This document shows, in pieces, positions 39,953 through 49,572 of a DNA stretch of 64,000 nucleotides. Location of the stretch: contig NZ_OZ034750.1 of assembly GCF_964028195.1 (NCBI RefSeq), positions 186,001-250,000 of the forward strand, in the 5' to 3' direction. Below the pieces are notes generated by a model that saw only the letters and a program-made list of their open reading frames with translations, was not told where the DNA came from and ran no database searches. Position numbers and translations under genes: made by a program. Origin of the DNA: Wolbachia endosymbiont (group A) of Pogonocherus hispidulus. GTDB taxonomy: Bacteria; Pseudomonadota; Alphaproteobacteria; Rickettsiales; Anaplasmataceae. How positions within the stretch are numbered: the first letter of the stretch is position 1; each line of letters opens with the position of its first letter.

Positions 39953-42900
39953 ATGTGTATAGATCATAATGTTGACACTGAGTCTTTATTTAAGTTAGCT
40001 GATCAAGAAAATCAGCAAGATAAAGAAAAAATTAAAAAATTCATTAAGTATTTTTATAGTTTTGTTTATAAAAGCGACCTAAAAGCCAATGATAAGTTTT
40101 TGCTATATATTGTAAACGATGCTTACAATTTTATTTCTCAAAAAGAGAAAGATGAAAGTAAGTTAGTAGTAAGTAATATAGATGATATACCAGGAATAGA
40201 AGGCGATTTTACCACGATTAAGATAACAAACGATGATATGCCATTTTTGGTTGATTCTGTTATTGCAACTATTAAATCGCACAATTTAACCATATGCTAT
40301 TACAGTAACAGCATAATTAACATTAAAAGAAAAGATGGCCTAATAGACGAGATTTGCTCTTTGGAAGAAAGCAATGGAGTCAAAGAGTCAGTTATATATG
40401 TAATTATCAAAGGTATAAGTGACAGTTTTGTTGATACATTAAAAGAATCTCTACAAAAAACGCTGAAAGCAGTTAATTGCGTTGTGAAAGATTGGCACTT
40501 AATGCTCAAGAAACTTGATAAAGCAAAAAGTCTTCTTTTTGCCATCGAGCAGCCAGCGTCGAATGCTGGAGTGACACCAGGAAAGGATTTCTTAGATTGG
40601 CTAAAAAACAATAATTTTGTATTTCTAGGTTATCAAGAATATATTGCTGGTAAAGATGAAAAACTCGTCTGTGATAGCAAAAAGGACCTTGGCCTGATAA
40701 GAGTAGGTCAAAGTACGTTGATTCCTTCTGCAAACCTTGATTCCTTATACATATTGAGATCAGATCTAATCTCAATAGTCCATCGGCGTACATACATGAA
40801 TTGTATAGGAGTAAAAGAATTTGATGACCAGGGTAATGTAGTAAAGGAACGGCGTTTTTTCGGGCTATTTACTTCTGTAGCGGAGGTCCAAGATATTCGA
40901 ACTATTCCAATAATAAGAGATAAAGTTAAAGTTATAGAAAAAAGTGCAGGGTTTGTAACCGGGGGCCACAATAACAAAGCTTTAATTTCTATTTTACAAG
41001 CATTCTCTTGTGATGAATTATTCCAATCAAATGAAGACGAATTATTTAAAATTTGCATTTCGATCATGTCTCTTGCGATTAGGCCAAGGGTCAGATTATT
41101 TTTAAGAAGAGTAGGGGATTTTATTAGTTGCATAGTGCTGATACCAATGCGTTATGCTAGCGCTAGGCTAATGTTCAAGATACGTGACATATTGAAGGAT
41201 GAGACAAGTGCAGAAAGTTCAGATATTTATAACAATCACATTATCAATGAATATGATTTGATGAAATTGCATGTAGTGCTAAAGACCAAAAATGCTAGTG
41301 TTCCTGATGATGAAGTTTTGCGTATTGAAAACAAATTAAGGAACATTACGGAAAAATGGGAAGATCGTTTTATAGACAATTTATATAATACTTTCAGCAC
41401 TGTTGAGGATATATTCATCCGTTATTGCAAGGCATTTCCAATAAGCTATCAAGAGAGTTTCGAACCTAATGACGCATATTACGATATGAAAAAATTGGAG
41501 ATAGTGAGGAAAAAAGGAGTTAGCGAGGTCGATTTAAGACTTACTCGTGACAATCTTAATTATCAATTAAAGGTTTACACTTCGAGCAATGGAGGTCTTG
41601 AATTATCGAAGATATTAAGAATTACTAAGAATTTGGGAGCTAAGATTCTATCTCATAATGGCTATTACATAGAAATTAACGGCGGAATATGGATACACCA
41701 TTTTGTGTTGTCAAGAGTCGACGAATTAATAGACAACATTACTCTAAAAGAGCAATTTGAAATAACACTTGCGAAAGTGTTTAGAAAGGAAATTAAAAAT
41801 GATTATTTCAATAGTTTGGTCATTATTGCTGGACTGGAGTGGAAAGAAGTGCTTCTGGTTAGAGCGTTAAGTGCTTACCTAAAGCAGATGTCATTTAACT
41901 ACAATCCAGAATATATCCAAAAGGTAGTCTCAGAGTATCCCAAAATAGTAAAGTATTTGATACAACTATTTCATGCAAGATTTGATCCTAACATAGACAT
42001 TGATAGAGCAGAAACCACGGACATTTTCAGAGAAAAAATTGAGGAACTTTTAAAAGAGATCAGCAATGTTTCACATGATTACGTTTTGCGCTCGATATTT
42101 AACTTGATAATGGCTATTTTAAGGACCAGTTATTATCAAGATAATAAACCATATTTATCTACAAAATTTGACTCAAGTAAAATAAATGGTTTGCCTGATC
42201 CTCGCCCGTATCGTGAATTATATATTTATTCAAACCTTTTTGAGGGAATACATCTAAGAGGAGGGAAATTAGCCCGTGGTGGCTTAAGGTGGTCGGATAG
42301 GACGGAAGATTTTCGCACTGAAGTTTTGGGGCTTATGAAAGCTCAGATGACAAAAAATGCGGTTATTGTACCTGTTGGCGCAAAGGGTGGGTTTGTAATT
42401 AAGCAAGTTTATAAAGACAAAGATATTTTAAGAGAGAAAGGTGTTGAATGCTATAAGAGTTTTATCAGAGGAATGCTTGATATTACTGATAACGTGGTTG
42501 ATGGTGAAATAATTCCGCCAAAAAATGTCATTAGGTATGATGAGGATGATCCATACTTGGTAGTTGCAGCGGATAAAGGCACTGCTTCATTTTCTGATTA
42601 TGCCAACCAGATAGCCTCTGAATACAATTTTTGGCTTGGCGATGCATTTGCATCTGGTGGATCAGCAGGTTATGATCACAAAAAAATGGGTATTACAGCC
42701 AGAGGTGCATGGATTGCAGCACAGAGGCATTTTTGGAAAATGAATAAGGATATTTACCAAAATGCAACTGTTATTGGAATTGGGGATATGGCTGGCGACT
42801 TATTTGGAAATGGTATGCTGCTTTCAAAAAATATACATTTAATCGGCGCATTTAACCATATGCATATTTTTGTTGACCCAAACCCTGATGCAGAAAAGAG

Positions 42901-44659
42901 TTTCACAGAGCGTAAACGTCTCTTTGAGTTACCATTTTCAACTTGGATGGATTATAACAAAGATTTGATTTCTCAAGGTGGGGGAGTATTTGAGCGTAGC
43001 AGCAAGCAAGTAAACATTTCTCAAGAAATAAAAAAATGCTTTGATATAACAGAAGATATGCTACCTCCAAGTGATTTGATTAGATATCTACTCAAAGCAG
43101 AAGTGGACTTCATATGGAATGGAGGAATTGGCACGTTTGTTAAGGCAAAGAGTGAAAATCATAGCATGGTCGGTGACAAAGCAAACGATGAGTTAAGAGT
43201 GAATGGTAAAGATATTAGAGCTTCTATGTTTATAGAGGGTGGGAACCTTGGTTGTACACAGCTTGGAAGAATAGAATATGCTGAGAGAGGTGGATATATC
43301 AATGCAGATTTTGTTGATAATTCAGCCGGAGTGATATGTTCGGACCTTGAAGTCAACATCAAGATTGCATTTGTTTCAGCTATAAAAGCAGGAAATGTTT
43401 CTTTAGAAAAAAGGAATGAAATACTGGCAAGTATGGTGGATGAAGTTGCATCCAAAGTGCTTGAGAACCACAACAGAATTGAAACAAAAGCATTACTTCT
43501 TGAGTGTTTGCAAGCTAAAGAGAGATTGGAACAGCACCACAGGTTACTGCTCAGTTTAGAAAAATCTGGGCTGTTAAACCGAAGCGTAGAATTTCTTCCA
43601 GCTGAAGAAGAGATAGCAAGGATGTTAACTGGTGCAGAAGGTTTCAGTTCTCCTCAGCTTTCTATTCTAATGTCTTATGCTAGAACGGCAATAAAAAATG
43701 AAATTATACATTCCGATCTGCCTGAAAAAGATCTTATATCTAATGACTACTTGCTAGGTTATTTTCCTAAAAAGATGGTAATAGAGTTTAAGGATTTCAT
43801 ATTAAAACACCAACTTCGTAGAGAAATTATCTCTACTTGCATTGCAAATGATGTAGTGAATAGAATGGGCTGTATATTCATCAATAATTTGGCTGAGAAC
43901 ACTGGAATTAAGGTACACGAAGCAGTTAACATATATATCGTTGTTAACCACCTATATGATTTAAATAACCTGTGGCAGAAAATTGATGAATTGGATGGAA
44001 AAATTGATATTAACTCATACTTACAAATAGTGAGAAATGTGCAGAAATTTATTGGCAGAGTATCGTTTTGGTTAGTAAAAAATCTTGGCAAGCTTAGCTT
44101 TGTAGAATTGGATGATGTTACAAAATTTAAAGATGCAATTGAAACTTTAGGCCAGAACTTAACTGATGTTTTAGATGAACACCTATTAAAGGTCTATAAT
44201 CATGGATTAACTTCTTTAGTAGAACTTAATATAAATAAAGATCCAGCAAAAAAAGTTGCTGACCTATGCGTTCTTGCTTATGCACTGGACGTTATATCCA
44301 TTGCTGAGCAAACATCTTTGCCCATTCTTAACGCTGGTAAAATATACTTTGAGTTAAAATCTCTGCTAAGATTCGACCTGATTAGAACAATTGCCATCAA
44401 GATGAAAAGCCGCTCTTCTTATTGGGATCGCAGCTTAGTTAATGATTTATTGGACGATTTAAGCAATTATCATTATAAGCTAGCTGTTAAAGTCATAAAA
44501 GCTACTGATAACCCCGAAGATAAGGTTCAAACCTGGGCTTATAATGATAAGGACTACATAGAACGTTATAATAGTTTTTTAGATGAGATGGTTGCTTCTA
44601 AACTTGATTTAAGCAAACTAATATTTATAATTAGGAGGATTAAAGTACTTGCTTCATAG
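39953..44659 (+). CDS. gdhB: Large NAD-specific glutamate dehydrogenase
   Basis: This roughly 180-kDa class of enzyme oxidises glutamate to 2-oxoglutarate and feeds amino-acid carbon into the TCA cycle, a main carbon route in Rickettsiales. I use ATG 39953 (1568 residues) rather than TTG 39941. A long N-terminal ACT-like region (about 1-700) is followed by the catalytic domain with GGLRWSDRTEDFRTEVLGL, MTKNAVIVPVGAKGGFV (the substrate-binding Lys), DKGTASFSDYAN, GIGDMAGDLFGNGM (nucleotide fold) and FIEGGNLGCTQLGRIEYA. A helical C-terminal domain ends the protein. Residues about 200-209 (PASNAGVTPG) derive from a palindromic-repeat remnant. Confidence 0.95.
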   Translation: MCIDHNVDTESLFKLADQENQQDKEKIKKFIKYFYSFVYKSDLKANDKFLLYIVNDAYNFISQKEKDESKLVVSNIDDIPGIEGDFTTIKITNDDMPFLVDSVIATIKSHNLTICYYSNSIINIKRKDGLIDEICSLEESNGVKESVIYVIIKGISDSFVDTLKESLQKTLKAVNCVVKDWHLMLKKLDKAKSLLFAIEQPASNAGVTPGKDFLDWLKNNNFVFLGYQEYIAGKDEKLVCDSKKDLGLIRVGQSTLIPSANLDSLYILRSDLISIVHRRTYMNCIGVKEFDDQGNVVKERRFFGLFTSVAEVQDIRTIPIIRDKVKVIEKSAGFVTGGHNNKALISILQAFSCDELFQSNEDELFKICISIMSLAIRPRVRLFLRRVGDFISCIVLIPMRYASARLMFKIRDILKDETSAESSDIYNNHIINEYDLMKLHVVLKTKNASVPDDEVLRIENKLRNITEKWEDRFIDNLYNTFSTVEDIFIRYCKAFPISYQESFEPNDAYYDMKKLEIVRKKGVSEVDLRLTRDNLNYQLKVYTSSNGGLELSKILRITKNLGAKILSHNGYYIEINGGIWIHHFVLSRVDELIDNITLKEQFEITLAKVFRKEIKNDYFNSLVIIAGLEWKEVLLVRALSAYLKQMSFNYNPEYIQKVVSEYPKIVKYLIQLFHARFDPNIDIDRAETTDIFREKIEELLKEISNVSHDYVLRSIFNLIMAILRTSYYQDNKPYLSTKFDSSKINGLPDPRPYRELYIYSNLFEGIHLRGGKLARGGLRWSDRTEDFRTEVLGLMKAQMTKNAVIVPVGAKGGFVIKQVYKDKDILREKGVECYKSFIRGMLDITDNVVDGEIIPPKNVIRYDEDDPYLVVAADKGTASFSDYANQIASEYNFWLGDAFASGGSAGYDHKKMGITARGAWIAAQRHFWKMNKDIYQNATVIGIGDMAGDLFGNGMLLSKNIHLIGAFNHMHIFVDPNPDAEKSFTERKRLFELPFSTWMDYNKDLISQGGGVFERSSKQVNISQEIKKCFDITEDMLPPSDLIRYLLKAEVDFIWNGGIGTFVKAKSENHSMVGDKANDELRVNGKDIRASMFIEGGNLGCTQLGRIEYAERGGYINADFVDNSAGVICSDLEVNIKIAFVSAIKAGNVSLEKRNEILASMVDEVASKVLENHNRIETKALLLECLQAKERLEQHHRLLLSLEKSGLLNRSVEFLPAEEEIARMLTGAEGFSSPQLSILMSYARTAIKNEIIHSDLPEKDLISNDYLLGYFPKKMVIEFKDFILKHQLRREIISTCIANDVVNRMGCIFINNLAENTGIKVHEAVNIYIVVNHLYDLNNLWQKIDELDGKIDINSYLQIVRNVQKFIGRVSFWLVKNLGKLSFVELDDVTKFKDAIETLGQNLTDVLDEHLLKVYNHGLTSLVELNINKDPAKKVADLCVLAYALDVISIAEQTSLPILNAGKIYFELKSLLRFDLIRTIAIKMKSRSSYWDRSLVNDLLDDLSNYHYKLAVKVIKATDNPEDKVQTWAYNDKDYIERYNSFLDEMVASKLDLSKLIFIIRRIKVLAS
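40549..40580 (+). repeat. Family A remnant inside the glutamate dehydrogenase gene
   Basis: CCAGCGTC followed by GCTGGAGTGACACCAG matches the 3' half of the clpB insert (CCAGCGTC and ACTGGAATGACACCAG at 39528-39554). The peptide PASNAGVTPG parallels [10 protein letters not shown] of ClpB, in the same reading frame. Confidence 0.7.
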
Positions 44660-44664
44660 GAAAA

Positions 44665-44961
44665 ATGTTCAATATAGGTCTTTCAGAAATTTTGGTCGTT
44701 GCTTTAGTGAGCATAATTGTTCTTGATAGAAATAAGGTGCCTGTATTTATTGATCTTATTAGGAATACATATAGGTATCTTATGATTATAAAATCAAAAG
44801 CTAGGAGGTTATTGAAAGACGCAGGAGTTGAAGACTTATATAAAGAGTGTAATACTGAGAAAGTAAATTATATAGTTGGTAAAAATGGCAAGCTTTATCC
44901 TACTTACGATATAGATAATACATCTAAAGATAATGACAGCGAAGATTCTGGTAGTAGATGA
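44665..44961 (+). CDS. tatB: TatA/TatB-family twin-arginine translocase subunit (intact copy)
   Basis: The 98-residue protein has the Tat pattern: a short periplasmic start MFNIGLSEI, one membrane helix (about 8-22, ILVVALVSIIVLD), a hinge, and an amphipathic helix RNTYRYLMIIKSKARRLLKDAG with an acidic tail. The Glu at position 8 is the TatB-type residue. It begins five bases after the glutamate dehydrogenase stop. Its 3' end overlaps the pleD start, but that pleD copy is cut off by an IS110 element after about 94 codons. Confidence 0.75.
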   Translation: MFNIGLSEILVVALVSIIVLDRNKVPVFIDLIRNTYRYLMIIKSKARRLLKDAGVEDLYKECNTEKVNYIVGKNGKLYPTYDIDNTSKDNDSEDSGSR

Positions 44962-45214
44962 TGTACTATCTAACGTCAAGCTTTTAGAAGCTCGACTAAA
45001 AGCAGAGTACTATACGGTTATCGTAGCTCATGATGGTGAAGAAGCTATAGATTTAGTAGCAAAGCAGCAGCCCGATATTATATTACTTGATATCATGATG
45101 CCAAAGATGAATGGCTTTCAAGTTTGTAAGGAGCTAAAGAGTGATCCCTTGACAACCCATATTCCAATAATTATGGTAACTGCGCTGCATGACACTCATG
45201 ATAGAGTGCAAGGT
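44678..45214 (+). repeat. 537-bp direct duplication, left copy
   Basis: This segment, from within tatB codon 5 to pleD codon 94, recurs at 46862-47398 with the same length and, by eye, the same sequence. The two copies flank the IS110 segment 45215-46861. Confidence 0.95.
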
Positions 45215-45229
45215 TCTCTAATTGCATGA
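44933..45229 (+). pseudogene. pleD 5' fragment cut off by IS110
   Basis: Ninety-four codons of the first receiver domain are identical to the intact gene at 47117. They are followed by four IS-derived codons and a stop at 45227-45229. The phosphoacceptor Asp (LLDIMMPKMNG) is present, but the receiver domain is incomplete. Confidence 0.9.
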
Positions 45230-45399
45230 AAGTCAATAATAATTTTTTGTATCATGAAAAATATTTTTTGATATAAAATTCAGCTCTAATGCAACCTTTT
45301 ATTTACTATTGTATTATCTTATTCAATCAAAAGGGGTTTTATTGGCAATAAAAACACCAGCACTAAATTTCTAATTAATCTCTTTTAAATTATGCAGCC

Positions 45400-45457
45400 A
45401 ATGAATATGTGAATAAGTACGCTACACACACTTAAAGTGCTTATTCACATATTCATT
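45400..45457 (+). other. Perfect 18-bp stem-loop with DnaA-box-like arms
   Basis: The arms AATGAATATGTGAATAAG (45400-45417) and CTTATTCACATATTCATT (45440-45457) are exact complements around a 22-base loop. Each arm contains TTATTCACA, which fits the TTATNCACA DnaA box. It lies in the non-coding end of the IS110 element, where a guide RNA could be encoded. A similar stem-loop is at 63926-63978. Confidence 0.8.
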
Positions 45458-45722
45458 AGGTTTATAAAAATTAAAGTGTCATATTTTCCCCATCACCCTA
45501 ATGATTTTACATAAGTTAAAGTAGTATGCTTCCATGGTTCTCTCCGCGGTCTAACATGGCCAAAATTTTAATTTGCCAAGCCGCACTATACTTGTTAGGC
45601 GGAAGTGGACGGCAACATGTCTTTCACGAAGTCTATGCTTCAACCTAAATTCTTGCTTATCCCTTCCATCGGCATTACTATCTTTACTTTCAGTAAAATT
45701 ATTGTTTATACTCCTTTAGTGT

Positions 45723-46742
45723 TTATTGATAACAAAATTCTGTTTTGTTAACCAACATCCTATGCATAATTACAGATAATTTTCTTGCTACAGCAATAAT
45801 TGCTTTCTTCATACCCTTCTTTTTTGCAAGCTTTAATCCCCAGCTTCTTAATTTAAATGTCCTTTTACATTTTACCAGTAAGACTTGTGCAGCTTCATAC
45901 AACATATTCCTACATTCCACTGGCCCCATTTTTGATATACTTCCGTGTCGATCAATCTCACCAGAAGCGTACTGTCTTGGGCTTAATCCCATATAGGCTC
46001 CAACCGTATAGGATGTTTCAAACCTATATGGATTATCTATTGCAGCTTTATATGTCATTGCTACTATAATACCAACTCCTGGAACAGTAGTTAATAATTT
46101 ACAATCCTCATCTTTTTTACCTTGCTTTGAGAGCATTTTATCAAGTTTTCTTATCGATTCTTCTATTGTTTCTAAACTATGTACTAATGATTCAATTGAG
46201 TTTTTGCTAATTTCATCTAGATTGTTAATTGTTTCTTGCATTTTGAAAGCAAAGTTTGCAGAACTAAGACGTTGATTAACTTTTATTCCGTATATTTTCA
46301 GTAATCCTCTTATTGTCCCCGCAATTTGCTCTCTGCTACGTATTAATTGTCTTCTGCTTCCAAGCATTATTTTAACCTGACAAGCTTCGTCTGATTTTAC
46401 TAATACCTCCTTAAATAGCCCAACTCTCATCATTTGTGCTATACCTCTTGCATCATTTTTATCATTCTTATTGATCCTTGCAGATAATGCTGCTGCCATA
46501 TGTCTCGCATCTACACAAATTACTGGCAATCCAAGATTCCTTAACTCTTTGCACATTGGTATTGATAACTGTCCACTTTCTATTCCTATGGCTTCATATT
46601 TTTTGCATTGACTAAGCAAATACTCTGCTATTGCCTTGCTTTCGCTTGCAACAACTTCCTCTTTAACAATCTTACCTTTCTCATCAACGATACTAATAAA
46701 AGTTTCTTTGAGTGAGACATCTAATCCACTATAATATTTCAT
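45723..46742 (-). CDS. IS110-family transposase (DEDD)
   Basis: The 339-residue transposase has an N-terminal RuvC-like domain with GLDVSLKETFISIVD (first Asp), IGIESGQLSIP (Glu), and DARHMAAALSARINKNDKNDARGIA (two Asp; KNDKNDARGIA is the strongest signature), then a coiled region and the C-terminal transposase_20 domain with TVPGVGIIVAMTY and GAYMGLSPRQYASGEIDRHGSISKMGP, whose Ser and Gly residues act in recombination in the IS110 family. The ORF is intact, so it may be active. Confidence 0.95.
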   Translation of the reverse strand: MKYYSGLDVSLKETFISIVDEKGKIVKEEVVASESKAIAEYLLSQCKKYEAIGIESGQLSIPMCKELRNLGLPVICVDARHMAAALSARINKNDKNDARGIAQMMRVGLFKEVLVKSDEACQVKIMLGSRRQLIRSREQIAGTIRGLLKIYGIKVNQRLSSANFAFKMQETINNLDEISKNSIESLVHSLETIEESIRKLDKMLSKQGKKDEDCKLLTTVPGVGIIVAMTYKAAIDNPYRFETSYTVGAYMGLSPRQYASGEIDRHGSISKMGPVECRNMLYEAAQVLLVKCKRTFKLRSWGLKLAKKKGMKKAIIAVARKLSVIMHRMLVNKTEFCYQ

Positions 46743-46861
46743 GAGACTACTCCTACCGTAAAAGTTTAAATTATTTTTGAAGAACTCATTCTATTGAATT
46801 TGTTACTTCGCGCTAAAATAATGGAGTATGTCTCTCCATCATTCAATTGCAATTACAGTAT

Positions 46862-47145
46862 GTCTTTCAGAAATTTTGGTCGTTGCTTTAGTGAGCATAA
46901 TTGTTCTTGATAGAAATAAGGTGCCTGTATTTATTGATCTTATTAGGAATACATATAGGTATCTTATGATTATAAAATCAAAAGCTAGGAGGTTATTGAA
47001 AGACGCAGGAGTTGAAGACTTATATAAAGAGTGTAATACTGAGAAAGTAAATTATATAGTTGGTAAAAATGGCAAGCTTTATCCTACTTACGATATAGAT
47101 AATACATCTAAAGATAATGACAGCGAAGATTCTGGTAGTAGATGA
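46862..47145 (+). pseudogene. tatB 5'-truncated duplicate
   Basis: The frame reads LSEILVVALVSII onward, identical to tatB at 44665. The first four or five codons are replaced by IS110-derived sequence (an ATG at 46828 gives MSLHHSIAITVC). The membrane helix is intact, so a fusion product is possible but would have an altered N-terminus. Confidence 0.8.
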
Positions 47146-47398
47146 TGTACTATCTAACGTCAAGCTTTTAGAAGCTCGACTAAAAGCAGAGTACTATACG
47201 GTTATCGTAGCTCATGATGGTGAAGAAGCTATAGATTTAGTAGCAAAGCAGCAGCCCGATATTATATTACTTGATATCATGATGCCAAAGATGAATGGCT
47301 TTCAAGTTTGTAAGGAGCTAAAGAGTGATCCCTTGACAACCCATATTCCAATAATTATGGTAACTGCGCTGCATGACACTCATGATAGAGTGCAAGGT
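46862..47398 (+). repeat. 537-bp direct duplication, right copy
   Basis: Same segment as 44678-45214. It gives a tatB copy without its native first codons (46862-47145) and the intact start of pleD. Confidence 0.95.
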
Positions 47399-48499
47399 AT
47401 TAATGCTGGCGCGGATGATTTTCTGACTAAACCAATAAACGAAACTGCTTTATCTGCACGAATTAAGTCTCTCACGCGCTTAAAAATGATTATAGATGAA
47501 TTGCGTTTAAGAGGAGAAACCAACGCTGAGATTGGCGGAGTAGCAGGAAACAGTATTATGGATTATTCTAATCAGATTTTTGATGCTAACATACTTGTTG
47601 TAGATGAAGATGTCTTTCAAGCAGAGCAGATATATAATGTACTAAAGCACCGCTTTAGGTCAATTAAAATATTGAGTGATCCAGTGGAAGCATTAAAGGT
47701 TGGTATTAAGAATAATTACGACCTGATCATTTCTGATATGCAGTTTTCAAAAACTGACGGCCTGCGTTTGTGTTCTGAGTTTCGTAGTAAAGTAGAAACA
47801 CGTTATACACCAATTCTAATTCTTTCTGAGGATTATGATAAAAACAATTTAGTAAAAGCACTTGATGTAGGTGCTAATGATTATTTAACAGTACCTTTGG
47901 ATGAGGGTGAGTTAATAGCAAGGGTTAATTCGCAAGTAAAACGCAAAAGATATCAAGATGCCTTGAGAATGAATTTATTTAATAATGCGGAAATGTCTAT
48001 AAAGGACCCATTAACTAACTGTTATAATAGAAGATATTTTGATGCACACTTAAGAAACATTGTTAAGGACTCTGTGGAAAAGGATAGAAGGTTGTCTCTT
48101 ATGATACTTGATATAGACTATTTTAAGGTAGTGAATGACAGTTTTGGGCATAGTGCTGGAGATGAACTTTTAAAGCAAATACAGAGAAGAATTTCTGAAA
48201 ATATTAGAGTGACAGATTTGTTAGCTAGATTTGGTGGTGAGGAATTTGTTGTTGTAATGCCAGATACCGATACATCAGATGCGTATACTATTGCGGAGAG
48301 AATACGAAAAATTATTGCTAAAGAACCTTTTATACTTGCGGACAAAAATACAACCCATAACATAACTGTGAGCATTGGAATTGCAGAAATGCAAGGATCT
48401 GACTTTGATGATATTAAAAAATTTATAGTACGCGCTGACAGATATTTATATAAGGCAAAAAACAGTGGTAGAAATAGAGTGGTTACTGGCTATGGCTAA
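47117..48499 (+). CDS. pleD: PleD-like response regulator/diguanylate cyclase
   Basis: PleD-type proteins make cyclic di-GMP when phosphorylated. The 460-residue protein has a first receiver domain (1-125; DD near residue 8, phospho-Asp in LLDIMMPKMNG, Lys in FLTKP), a second degenerate receiver (about 150-275; DEDVFQ, ISDMQFSKTDG), and a GGDEF domain (about 290-455) with the active-site RFGGEEFVVVMPD. The Arg-x-x-Asp inhibitory site is not obvious. It overlaps the upstream tatB frame by 29 bases; here its upstream DNA is the IS110 end, so transcription probably depends on a new promoter. Confidence 0.95.
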   Translation: MTAKILVVDDVLSNVKLLEARLKAEYYTVIVAHDGEEAIDLVAKQQPDIILLDIMMPKMNGFQVCKELKSDPLTTHIPIIMVTALHDTHDRVQGINAGADDFLTKPINETALSARIKSLTRLKMIIDELRLRGETNAEIGGVAGNSIMDYSNQIFDANILVVDEDVFQAEQIYNVLKHRFRSIKILSDPVEALKVGIKNNYDLIISDMQFSKTDGLRLCSEFRSKVETRYTPILILSEDYDKNNLVKALDVGANDYLTVPLDEGELIARVNSQVKRKRYQDALRMNLFNNAEMSIKDPLTNCYNRRYFDAHLRNIVKDSVEKDRRLSLMILDIDYFKVVNDSFGHSAGDELLKQIQRRISENIRVTDLLARFGGEEFVVVMPDTDTSDAYTIAERIRKIIAKEPFILADKNTTHNITVSIGIAEMQGSDFDDIKKFIVRADRYLYKAKNSGRNRVVTGYG

Positions 48500-48522
48500 A
48501 GTGGCTTAAGTTTACCGACAAC

Positions 48523-48586
48523 CGTCATTCCACTACTCGTTAGCGGAATCTATGCTGAGATACCGCGAATGAATCGCGGTATGACG
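48523..48586 (+). repeat. Palindromic element (family B), single copy
   Basis: CGTCATTCCACTACTCGTTA leads to GATACCGCGAATGAATCGCG and ends GTATGACG. The inner ATACCGCG/CGCGGTAT stem is eight base pairs. It sits between pleD and the convergent recO. Confidence 0.8.
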
Positions 48587-48643
48587 TGTTGCTTGGGTTA
48601 GCTATAGATTTCTGAAATGATTTCAAAAAAATGATAACTAAGG

Positions 48644-49366
48644 TTAAAGCGACAACATGAGGTTTCTCAGCTCCGGAAATTTCATGTTTAACTGCAAAAA
48701 TAGATACTTATTTAAAAAATATCCTGTGACTTTCAGTCCTAACTGAAATTCTTGGAATGAGTAGCTGCTTTGTAGGTTATTATTGTATACATCATACAAC
48801 ATTTGTGGAAAAGGTAGGAGTTTATCTGCATAATAATCTCCTGCTTTTTTTGACACTGCTCTACCAGTTTTTGGAGAAATAAATTGTAAATTTTCCTTAA
48901 CACCTGTTATAGCGCATTTGGATAAGTCTAACTTGAATCCCAATTGCGTAAGAAGCAGAAGCTCTAAGTTAAGATAATGGCTTTGCCAAGACTGATTGTT
49001 GTGTTTAATTACATCGATGAAATATCGAAAATTGTCATACAGCACGGCACAGGGTTCACTTTCTGGAAGCACTTTTTCTAAAATAGAGGAGAAAGAGACA
49101 ATAGTAATGCTTTTTAACCTATCTTGAAAGAAATGATGGAATGGAGATTCGATTAATTCGCACTTTAAAAAACCTAGATTTTCAGGTAACTTAGCACTCC
49201 ATTCTGCATGTAATAGATTACTTATTTGAAACTTATAATTGCTATTGTTTGTTAGCTTAGTTAATCCCCTGCGCTTTCCATGATTTTTTGTAAACAGAGA
49301 AAGAATTAAGTTTTTATCGCCGTATTTTTTAGCAGCTATAATGATGCCTTCATCTTTCCATCTCAT
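48644..49366 (-). CDS. recO: DNA repair protein RecO
   Basis: RecO helps load RecA onto SSB-coated single strands with RecR. The 240-residue protein has the N-terminal OB-fold signature (MRWKDEGIIIAAKKYGDKNLILSLFTKNHGKRRG, of which GIIIAAKKYGDKNLIL is key), a helical centre with the LLLLTQLGF motif, and a CAITG stretch in place of the usual zinc-binding Cys cluster. Length is normal. It is divergent from the degraded region to its right. Confidence 0.9.
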   Translation of the reverse strand: MRWKDEGIIIAAKKYGDKNLILSLFTKNHGKRRGLTKLTNNSNYKFQISNLLHAEWSAKLPENLGFLKCELIESPFHHFFQDRLKSITIVSFSSILEKVLPESEPCAVLYDNFRYFIDVIKHNNQSWQSHYLNLELLLLTQLGFKLDLSKCAITGVKENLQFISPKTGRAVSKKAGDYYADKLLPFPQMLYDVYNNNLQSSYSFQEFQLGLKVTGYFLNKYLFLQLNMKFPELRNLMLSL

Positions 49367-49572
49367 TTAGAGTATATTGACCGTATGATATTATAGGATA
49401 GTACACCTAGAGCTTGTAATCCATAAAAATCGCTTACTCTGTTACTGTTTGCTTCCAAAGTTTCAAGGCTATGAGAGAGTAAGTTATTGGCTGCCACTCT
49501 TCTTCCTGAGCCTCCATGCTGAGCTTTTGGTTTTTGGTTTGCTAAATAATTGTTTGAATGATTTTAGTAACA

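Larger units (their letters stand above)
45215..46861 (-). mobile_element. IS110-family element inserted between tatB/pleD copies
   Basis: The 1647-bp segment carries one intact transposase on the minus strand. About 508 bases of non-coding DNA lie 3' of it (45215-45722) and 119 bases 5' (46743-46861). The long 3' non-coding end contains a perfect 18-bp inverted repeat (45400-45417/45440-45457). Flanks are the two copies of a 537-bp duplication. Terminal inverted repeats are not obvious, as is normal for IS110. Confidence 0.85.

Noticed and set aside
45400-45457. Replication origin from DnaA-box-like sites
   Set aside because: Only two sites in a palindrome inside an IS, with no cluster, no AT-rich unwinding element and no origin genes nearby.
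44678-47398. The 537-bp repeats as a target-site duplication of IS110
   Set aside because: IS110 elements make no or very short duplications; the length needs another mechanism.
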